From UBA12014 sp029248335 (GTDB lineage Bacteria; Planctomycetota; Phycisphaerae; Phycisphaerales; SM1A02), in the NCBI GenBank assembly GCA_029248335.1, contig JAQWJM010000191.1, positions 1 to 14,716 on the forward strand: a stretch of DNA of 14,716 nucleotides, written 5' to 3'. Positions 1 through 5,751 of this stretch are shown here, one piece after another. Made by a program: the position numbers and the translations under genes. Within the stretch, counting starts at the first letter, position 1. Each line of letters opens with the position of its first letter. Below the pieces are notes generated by a model that saw nothing but the letters and a program-made list of their open reading frames with translations, was not told the DNA's origin and ran no database searches.

Positions 1-2831
1 CGGATCCGCTCGTCCGCGAGGGCCGCGGCCTCGAGGGTCGCGGCATCGGCGTCGGCCGCGACCGTGATGCGGCTGCGGACCTTTCCGAGCACCTGCACGG
101 GCACCTCGATCGAATCGTCCTTGAGCATCGCCGGGTCGAACTCGGGCCAGTCCGCCAGCACCACGCTTCGTCCCGCCCCCGCGTCGGGTCGGAGTTTCGC
201 GTCGAGCTCCTCGGCGAAGTGCGGCACGAACGGCCCGAGGATGCGGTTGAACCGGTCGAGCTGATCCGCGGTCACCCCGACACCGGTCGCGGTGTTCACG
301 AATTCGATCATCGCCGCGATCGCGGTGTTGAACGCGAGTCGCTCGATGTCGTCCCCCACCTTCGCCACGGTCCGGTGCAGGGCCCGTTCGACGTCGGCGT
401 CGGCTTCCGTCCGCAGTCGGAGCTCGCCGGTCGATTCATCGATCGCGAGTCGCCACGCCCGCTGCAGGAACCGGTGGACGCCGACGATGTCCCGGGTGTT
501 CCAGGGCTTCGAGGCGTCGAGCGGCCCCATCGCCATCTCGTAGAGCCGGAAGGTGTCGGCGCCGTAGTCCGCGATCACGTCGTCGGGGTTGATCACGTTT
601 CGAAGCGACTTCGACATCTTGGCCACGATGCGTTCGACGGTCTCGCCCGTCGCGGTCTCGACCGCCGCACCGTCGTCGGACTCACGGACTTCGTCGACCG
701 GGACCAGCGATCCGTCCGCCCGCTTGAACGCGAAGCTCGTGATCATGCCCTGGTGGAAGAGACGACCGACGGGTTCGGGGGTCGAGACCTCGCCCAGGTC
801 GAAGAGGATCTTGTGCCAGAAGCGGGCGTAGAGAAGATGCAGCACCGCATGCTCCGCACCGCCGACGTAGAGGTCCACGCCGCCGACGTGATGCCGCGAC
901 GCGTCGAACGACGCCTCGCCGGCGACCGACGGCCCCGAGTCCTCTCCACGCTCCGAGAGCATCCAGTACCGCTCCGCTTCGCGGGACGCGAAACGATCTC
1001 CGTTGCCCGGATCGCAGTACCGGAGGTAGTACCAGCAGGATCCCGCCCAGCCGGGCATCGTGTTGATCTCACGACGAACCGGGGTGTCCGGCGGAAGGAC
1101 CGCCGGATCGACGCCCGCCTCGCCCGCGGTCGTGCGCACCCAGTCCACGGCCTTGCCGAGCGGCGGCGTGGGCTCGTCCGACTCGATCGGTTCGTAGTCC
1201 TCGAGGTCGGGAAGGCGGACCGGCAGCGCGGCGTCGGCGACGGGATGGTGGTTGCCGTCGTCGTCGAAGACGACCGGAAACGGTTCACCCCAGTAGCGCT
1301 GCCGGCTGAAGAGCCAGTCACGCAGCTTGAAGTTGACGCGACGACGCCCGCATCCCGCGGTCGCGAGCCACTCGATCATCGCCGCCTTCGCGGCGTCCGT
1401 GGCGAGCCCGTCGAGGGACACCGAGTCGTTCACGCTCGCGACCGCGACGCCGCCGTCGGTCATCGCCTCGTCCCAGTCGTCGCAGGCACCGGCCGCGTCG
1501 ACGGAGGCGGCGACCACCTGCCGGATCGGAAGGTCGAAGGCCCGGGCGAACTCGAAGTCCCGCTGGTCGTGGGCGGGCACCGCCATGATCGCACCGGTCC
1601 CGTAGCCCATCAGGACGTAGTCCGCGGTCCAGATCGGAACGCGTTCGCCCGTCGCGGGATTGATCGCGTACCGACCCGTGAAGACGCCGGTCTTCTCCTT
1701 CGAATCGGCCATTCGATCCACGTCCGCGCGGTTCCGGGCCGACGTCACGTAGGCTTCGATCGCCGGGTCGGCCCCGTCGCCGGCGACGATCTCGTCGACC
1801 AGCGGATGTTCGGGGGCGACGACCATGTAGGTCGCGCCGAACAGGGTGTCGGGGCGGGTGGTGAAGACGTCGAGCGTCTCCGCGCCGCCCTCCACCTCGA
1901 AGCGGACCAGCGCGCCGTCGCTGCGACCGATCCACTCCCGCTGCATGATCCGCGTGGAATCGGGCCAGCGAATGAGATCGAGGTCGTCGAGCAGGCGCTG
2001 GGCGTAGGCGGTGATTCGGAACATCCACTGCCGGAGCGGCTTCCGCACCACGGGGTGTCCGCCGCGTTCACTGCGGCCGTCGATGACCTCCTCGTTCGCG
2101 AGCACCGTCCCCAGCTTCGGACACCAGTTGACGGTCTGCTCGCCGAGGTAGGCGAGCCGGCATCCGTCGACGTATCGCCGTTGCGCCGTCGCGTCCATCG
2201 CCGACCAGTCGAGCGGCTGGTCGTCGTCGTCGGTGGGGATCACCTCGCCGGACGCGAGTCCCGCCTCGAGTTCCGCGATCGGTCGCGCCGCGTCGACCCG
2301 CGGATCGAACCAGGATCCGTAGGCACGAAGCCAGATCCACTGGGTCCACCGGTAGTAGTCGGGATCGATGGTCGCGAATTCGCGGGACCAGTCGTAACTG
2401 AAACCGAACCGCTTCAGCTGGCGGCGGAAGTTGTCCATCGCGGCCTGGGTGGTCTCGCGGGGATGGACCCCGGTCTGCACCGCGTACTGTTCGGCGGGAA
2501 GCCCGAACGCGTCGAAGCCCATCGGGTGCAGGACGTTGAATCCCCGCATCCGCTTGTATCGGCAGAGGATGTCCGTGGCCGTGTAACCCTCGGGATGCCC
2601 GACGTGCAGCCCCGCCCCCGAGGGATACGGAAACATGTCGAGGCAGTAGAACTTCGGACGGGCCGGATCGAAGTCCGCGTCGCCGGGATTCGGCGTGCGA
2701 TAGACGTCGGCCTCGTCCCAGGCCGCCTGCCAACGCTCCTCGATCGAGATGGCCATCTCGACGTCGTAGCGGCTTCGCGTCGACGTGTTCTCGTCCATGG
2801 CGTCGCCGTCGATCTTCGTGGGCGTGGTCAT
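1..2831 (-). CDS. leuS: Leucyl-tRNA synthetase, class I (3' end outside window)
   Basis: Charges tRNA-Leu with leucine in the cytoplasm using ATP. My translation of the minus strand is open from the ATG at 2831 to the window edge, about 943 residues. Visible landmarks are the class I signature HVGH at residues 76-79 (in SGAGLHVGHPEGYTATDI), the CP1 editing-domain motif TTRPDTLFGATY near 326-337 and PAHDQRDFEFA near 413, and KMSKS at 738-742 followed by LRNVINPDD. The last visible part (VPVQVLGKVRSRITV) matches the C-terminal domain, so probably only a few tens of residues are missing. The start is supported by a GGAG Shine-Dalgarno about 8 bases upstream; a second Met at residue 12 is a less likely alternative. 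The protein is longer than the roughly 860-residue E. coli enzyme, with an N-terminal extension of about 20 residues. The gene is separated from folC by a hairpin and an 8-base tandem repeat. Confidence 0.96.
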   Translation of the reverse strand, partial: MTTPTKIDGDAMDENTSTRSRYDVEMAISIEERWQAAWDEADVYRTPNPGDADFDPARPKFYCLDMFPYPSGAGLHVGHPEGYTATDILCRYKRMRGFNVLHPMGFDAFGLPAEQYAVQTGVHPRETTQAAMDNFRRQLKRFGFSYDWSREFATIDPDYYRWTQWIWLRAYGSWFDPRVDAARPIAELEAGLASGEVIPTDDDDQPLDWSAMDATAQRRYVDGCRLAYLGEQTVNWCPKLGTVLANEEVIDGRSERGGHPVVRKPLRQWMFRITAYAQRLLDDLDLIRWPDSTRIMQREWIGRSDGALVRFEVEGGAETLDVFTTRPDTLFGATYMVVAPEHPLVDEIVAGDGADPAIEAYVTSARNRADVDRMADSKEKTGVFTGRYAINPATGERVPIWTADYVLMGYGTGAIMAVPAHDQRDFEFARAFDLPIRQVVAASVDAAGACDDWDEAMTDGGVAVASVNDSVSLDGLATDAAKAAMIEWLATAGCGRRRVNFKLRDWLFSRQRYWGEPFPVVFDDDGNHHPVADAALPVRLPDLEDYEPIESDEPTPPLGKAVDWVRTTAGEAGVDPAVLPPDTPVRREINTMPGWAGSCWYYLRYCDPGNGDRFASREAERYWMLSERGEDSGPSVAGEASFDASRHHVGGVDLYVGGAEHAVLHLLYARFWHKILFDLGEVSTPEPVGRLFHQGMITSFAFKRADGSLVPVDEVRESDDGAAVETATGETVERIVAKMSKSLRNVINPDDVIADYGADTFRLYEMAMGPLDASKPWNTRDIVGVHRFLQRAWRLAIDESTGELRLRTEADADVERALHRTVAKVGDDIERLAFNTAIAAMIEFVNTATGVGVTADQLDRFNRILGPFVPHFAEELDAKLRPDAGAGRSVVLADWPEFDPAMLKDDSIEVPVQVLGKVRSRITVAADADAATLEAAALADERI

Positions 2832-2887
2832 CGATGCTTCTCCGGTCCTCGCGAGCCACGGGCCGTCCCCGTCGCGCCGATCCCACC

Positions 2888-2893
2888 ATGATA
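2888..2893 (-). promoter_or_regulatory. Possible -10 box of leuS
   Basis: On the minus strand this reads TATCAT, five of six matches to TATAAT. It would start transcription near 2881 and give a leader of about 50 bases that includes the leuS Shine-Dalgarno. No recognisable -35 hexamer sits 17 bases upstream, because that position falls in the 8-base tandem repeat. Weak call based only on consensus and placement. Confidence 0.3.
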
Positions 2894-2920
2894 CGGAGAT
2901 ACGGAGATACGGAGATACGG
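2891..2920. repeat. 8-base tandem repeat upstream of leuS
   Basis: The unit ATACGGAG occurs three times head to tail (2891-2898, 2899-2906, 2907-2914) followed by a partial ATACGG (2915-2920), with no mismatch. It lies 60-90 bases upstream of the leuS start codon. Read on the minus strand the unit is GTATCTCC-like and the last copy runs into TATCAT (plus-strand ATGATA, 2888-2893), which resembles a -10 box. The right end overlaps the first arm of the neighbouring hairpin. Confidence 0.9.
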
Positions 2921-2953
2921 ACGCCCGCCTCGAAGCATCGGGGCGGGCGTCCG
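2918..2953 (-). terminator. Hairpin downstream of folC, likely terminator
   Basis: A perfect 12-base-pair inverted repeat (CGGACGCCCGCC at 2918-2929, GGCGGGCGTCCG at 2942-2953) encloses a 12-base loop. It begins 27 bases after the folC stop codon, in the leuS-folC gap. It is very GC-rich but not followed by a T tract on the minus strand, so it may act as a non-canonical terminator or as an RNA 3'-end stabiliser. Confidence 0.6.
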
Positions 2954-2979
2954 GGACTTCGTTCGAATTCGTCGCGATC

Positions 2980-4737
2980 TCACCCCACGGGGGAAGCGGC
3001 GTCCTCCCGGGACTTCCGGACCGCTTCGAGATGCTTGATCGTCTCGCCGATGAGGTAGAAGCTTCCAGTGACGCAGATCAGGTCCTCGCGGCTCACGGCA
3101 CGGGCCGCGAGTTCCAACGCCTCCTTCACGGATCCGGCGGTCTGGCACATCTTCCCGCTTCGCTCCATGAACCGGCGACGCAGTTCCTCGGGCTCCACGG
3201 CCCGCGTGTTCCGGACGGCCTTCGTGAAAATCACCTTGTCGGCACCGAGGCTCACCCGTTCGAGCAACGCATCGACGTCCTTGTCCTGGCCGCAGCCGAA
3301 GACGCAGACCATCGAGTCGTAGGGCACGTGGGCGCCGACGCAACGCATCAACGCCGTCAGGGCGTCGGGGTTGTGGGCGCCGTCGACGAGAATCCGCGGG
3401 CGGTCCCAGACCAGCTGCATGCGGCCGGGGATCACGGTCTCTTCGAGCCCTTCGGTGACCACCGACTCGGGACACTCGAAACCGATCGACTTCAGGTGGT
3501 CCACGGCGGCGAGCGCGAGCCCGCAGTTGAACGCCTGGTGCTCACCCGGCAGGGGCACCGGGAGGTGCTCCAGTCGGCTGGTCTCGGTGTAGAGGCAGAC
3601 CCGGTTGTGCGGACCGAGCTCGACGGTCGAGCAGAACCGGTTGCTGAACTCGATCTCCTTGTTCACGACGCGGATCGTCGTGCCGACGGACTCCGCCTTC
3701 TCGCGGAGCACGCGATCGACGTCCTCCTGCTGCTCCCGCGTGATCACGGGAACACCGGGCTTGATGATCCCGGCCTTCTCGACGGCGATCTTCTCGAGGG
3801 TGGTCCCGAGGATCTTCGTGTGATCGAGCTGGATCTCCGTGATGACGGACAACACCGGCATGATCACGTTCGTGGAGTCGAGCCGTCCGCCGAGACCGAC
3901 CTCGACGATCGCCACGTCGACGGCCTGCGCCGCGAAGTGCATGAACGAGATCGCGGTGATCGCTTCGAAGAACGTCGGACGTTCGCCGATCTCCGTCGCC
4001 GCCTTCGCGAGCGCCTTCATCGACTCCGTGAACTCGTTCTTGGTGATTCGCTGGCCGTTGATGCAGATGCGCTCGCGAATGTCCACCAGATGCGGGCTCG
4101 TGAATTCGCCGACGCCGTACCCGCACTTGCGGAGCATCGCGCTGATCATCGCGATCGTCGAACCCTTGCCGTTGCTGCCCGCGACGTGGATCGCCCGGAA
4201 CTGATCCTGCGGATCACCCAGCGCAGCGAGCAGGGCCCGCATCCGGTCGAGCTTGAAGTCGCCGTTCTCGTCGTACTTGACGACCCGCTGACGTTCCACG
4301 TCGGTGAGTTCGAGGATCCACCGGACCGCGGAGTTGTACGTCCCGATCTTGTCGACCTTCCTGCCCTTGGAAGCAGGAGCCGCCTTGGGCTCGGTGGCGG
4401 ACTCGGCGGCCTTCACCGTCGAGGTCTTGCTGACCGCGGGCTTCCTGGCGGGGGACTTCCTGGCAGGAGACTTCTTGGAAGAAGACTTCTTGTCGCCCGA
4501 CGACTTCGCCGACGTCGTGCTCGCCGCGACGACTTCCTTCAACGTGGTCTTCTTGGCAGCAGGCTTCTTGGTGGTGCTCTTCTTCGGGGTCGGGACCTTG
4601 GTTTTCGTCGTTCCTGAAGCGGTATCGGCCGTCTTGGCCCCGTCATCCGCCGACGTCCGGTCGGCGGGAGTGGTGCTGCCCGAAGGCTGCTTCCCCGAAG
4701 GTTCGCCGCCACCGCGACGCGTCTTTTTCGTTGGCAT
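2980..4737 (-). CDS. folC: Folylpolyglutamate/dihydrofolate synthase with histone H1-like N-terminal tail
   Basis: Mur-ligase-family enzyme that adds glutamate to folates (and, in bifunctional members, to dihydropteroate) using ATP. The 585-residue protein carries the P-loop HVAGSNGKGS around 184-193, the following TSPHLVDIRERICING segment, the FFEAITAISFMHFA and VEVGLGGRLDSTN blocks, TEIQLDHTKILG, and the C-terminal-domain motifs GEHQAFN, PGRMQ and LVDGAHNPDAL. The catalytic part begins near residue 128. Ahead of it lies a low-complexity tail of about 128 residues rich in Lys, Ala, Ser, Thr and Pro with KSPARKSPARKP-type repeats, absent from typical FolC of about 420-450 residues. GC-rich third codon positions and near-exclusive AAG lysine codons through the tail support that it is translated. 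The GGAG directly abutting the ATG is too close to be a normal Shine-Dalgarno; a promoter-like pair immediately upstream suggests a leaderless message. Whether it is mono- or bifunctional cannot be told from sequence alone. Confidence 0.95.
   Translation of the reverse strand: MPTKKTRRGGGEPSGKQPSGSTTPADRTSADDGAKTADTASGTTKTKVPTPKKSTTKKPAAKKTTLKEVVAASTTSAKSSGDKKSSSKKSPARKSPARKPAVSKTSTVKAAESATEPKAAPASKGRKVDKIGTYNSAVRWILELTDVERQRVVKYDENGDFKLDRMRALLAALGDPQDQFRAIHVAGSNGKGSTIAMISAMLRKCGYGVGEFTSPHLVDIRERICINGQRITKNEFTESMKALAKAATEIGERPTFFEAITAISFMHFAAQAVDVAIVEVGLGGRLDSTNVIMPVLSVITEIQLDHTKILGTTLEKIAVEKAGIIKPGVPVITREQQEDVDRVLREKAESVGTTIRVVNKEIEFSNRFCSTVELGPHNRVCLYTETSRLEHLPVPLPGEHQAFNCGLALAAVDHLKSIGFECPESVVTEGLEETVIPGRMQLVWDRPRILVDGAHNPDALTALMRCVGAHVPYDSMVCVFGCGQDKDVDALLERVSLGADKVIFTKAVRNTRAVEPEELRRRFMERSGKMCQTAGSVKEALELAARAVSREDLICVTGSFYLIGETIKHLEAVRKSREDAASPVG
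4438..4497. repeat. Degenerate 15-base tandem repeat inside folC tail
   Basis: Four consecutive 15-base units (4438-4452, 4453-4467, 4468-4482, 4483-4497) share a core close to GACTTCCTGG on the plus strand. Each encodes five residues on the minus strand, producing the KSPAR, KSPAR and serine/lysine variants of the H1-like tail. The in-frame period suggests the tail grew by unit duplication. Confidence 0.75.
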
Positions 4738-4743
4738 CTCCAG

Positions 4744-4772
4744 AGTGTAGCGATACCGCCGTTCTGGATCAA
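4744..4772 (-). promoter_or_regulatory. Putative folC promoter (leaderless geometry)
   Basis: Minus strand: TTGATC (plus 4767-4772) as -35 and TACACT (plus 4744-4749) as -10, each four of six matches to the sigma70 consensus, separated by exactly 17 bases. Only six bases separate the -10 box from the folC ATG, which places the expected transcription start on or next to the start codon. An overlapping alternative -10, TATCGC just upstream, would still give a leader of only a few bases. Confidence 0.5.
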
Positions 4773-4780
4773 ATCAATGA

Positions 4781-4811
4781 ACGCAAGCGACTGTGAATAA
4801 TCGACTTGCGT
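4781..4811 (-). terminator. Hairpin downstream of the 281-residue gene, likely terminator
   Basis: Inverted repeat ACGCAAG (4781-4787) and CTTGCGT (4805-4811), extended inward by CGA/TCG with one bulged base, with a loop of about 10 bases. On the minus strand it begins five bases past the stop codon at 4816 and is followed by a moderately T-rich stretch (TTCATTGATTT). It ends just before the -35 of the putative folC promoter, so the 78-base gap would hold a terminator and a promoter back to back. Confidence 0.55.
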
Positions 4812-4815
4812 CGAT

Positions 4816-5661
4816 TCAGGCCCGACGGTCGGGACGATGCCGGTAGAGATGCATCGCATTGCCCGATCCGAGGTCGATCTCGCCCCCCGGCGCGTTCAGG
4901 AGCAGTCGTCCCGCGGCACCCAGCACCGCCATCCGTTCCATGCGGAGCTCGGGCAGGATGAGCAGCAGGGTCCCGGCCGCGATCCCCTGCCGCAGTCGAT
5001 CGAAATACTCCGCGTCCATCCCGCGGATCGACTGCTCCGCGAGCGTCGCATATCGCTGTTCGTCGGACTCCGACGCGATCGGCCACTTCGGATCGAGCGC
5101 ATCGACCGTGACGTCCCGATCGACCTTGTAGAGATGCAGATACTTGAACGCTTCGCCGCTCAGGTTGCATACGACCTGGTCCGCGCCGAGCCCCCGGAAC
5201 TTCCGCACGAAGCGGCGAGCCGTCTCGCGCACCGGTGCCGCGTAGATCTTGATCGCGTCGAGATCGCGGCTCTCCGCCTTCAGCCGTCGCTTGAGGAACT
5301 CCTCGAACAGTTCGCTCGCGATCCCCCGCATCCGGGCCACGCCGGGGTAGACCATGATCACCGGCGTCTTCCGATCGATCGCGGATCGAAGCAGTCGGCA
5401 CTCCGTGCTTTCCTTGCCGAGCCGGAGGAAGCCGCCGCGAAGACCATCCTCGTGATCCTTCTCGTCGAAGACCTCGCCGCCGGAGGCGGGTCGGATCTCG
5501 AGCAGGGACCGACCCGAGCCGTCGGGATCGAGCGCCCAGCCCGTCCGTTCGAGATTCACGATCGTGACGTTGCCGTCCGGGGTCCCACGGATGAAGCTCC
5601 GGGATCCGGAGGAACCACGTTCGCTTTCGTTCTTTCGTCCGAACTTGAGGAAGTCGAGCAT
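4816..5661 (-). CDS. Hypothetical protein, 281 residues
   Basis: Not recognised. The protein is predicted soluble: no signal peptide and no membrane segment. It starts with a short amphipathic/basic stretch (MLDFLKFGRKNESERG), followed by a Ser/Gly linker, then alternating beta-like and helical segments such as NVTIVNLERTGWAL, TPVIMVYPGVARMRG, DQVVCNLSGEAFKYLHLYKV and a C-terminal part with AAGTLLLILPELRMERMAVL and a final basic HLYRHRPDRRA. The mix of hydrophobic strands and helices looks like one folded domain of unknown type. The chosen ATG at 5661 has only a weak purine-rich upstream stretch (GCGAGA) for ribosome binding. A longer open frame over the same bases lies in a different register and looks like a shadow. 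It is flanked by intergenic gaps of 78 and 90 bases with their own promoter-like and terminator-like signals, so it is probably monocistronic. Confidence 0.8.
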   Translation of the reverse strand: MLDFLKFGRKNESERGSSGSRSFIRGTPDGNVTIVNLERTGWALDPDGSGRSLLEIRPASGGEVFDEKDHEDGLRGGFLRLGKESTECRLLRSAIDRKTPVIMVYPGVARMRGIASELFEEFLKRRLKAESRDLDAIKIYAAPVRETARRFVRKFRGLGADQVVCNLSGEAFKYLHLYKVDRDVTVDALDPKWPIASESDEQRYATLAEQSIRGMDAEYFDRLRQGIAAGTLLLILPELRMERMAVLGAAGRLLLNAPGGEIDLGSGNAMHLYRHRPDRRA

Positions 5662-5700
5662 CGATTCGCGTCTCGCACAGGGCTGGAAAATGCGTGTCGA

Positions 5701-5706
5701 ATTGTA
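5701..5706 (-). promoter_or_regulatory. Possible -10 box of the 281-residue gene
   Basis: Minus-strand TACAAT, five of six matches to TATAAT, located 39 bases upstream of the ATG at 5661. At 17 bases further upstream the hexamer TTCGAT is a poor -35. The spacer contains a perfect 14-base palindrome (5714-5727), a position where an operator could sit. Confidence 0.4.
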
Positions 5707-5713
5707 ACGGATG

Positions 5714-5727
5714 CGATCCCGGGATCG
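5714..5727. promoter_or_regulatory. 14-base perfect palindrome in the hrpB/281-residue gene gap
   Basis: CGATCCCGGGATCG is perfectly self-complementary with no loop. It lies 25 bases past the hrpB stop codon and between the -10-like box and the weak -35-like position of the next gene. It could be an operator for a dimeric regulator or chance in a GC-rich gap; it is a poor terminator because any stem would be only about five base pairs. Confidence 0.3.
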
Positions 5728-5751
5728 AACCCCTCGACTCGATCCGACGGT

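Noticed and set aside
219..2891. 890-residue plus-strand open frame
   Set aside because: Antisense to leuS. It is Arg/Val/Asp-rich with no recognisable domain, as expected from the complement of a GC-rich gene, while the minus strand encodes a clear leucyl-tRNA synthetase.
2785..4617. 610-residue plus-strand open frame
   Set aside because: Antisense to folC and the leuS-folC gap; repetitive Leu/Gly/Arg translation mirrors the FolC tail repeats, no domain.
5705..5740. T-loop-like string GGTTCGATCCC on the minus strand after hrpB
   Set aside because: Resembles a tRNA T-arm, but only three stem pairs form and no acceptor, D-arm or anticodon arm can be placed upstream, where hrpB is coding.
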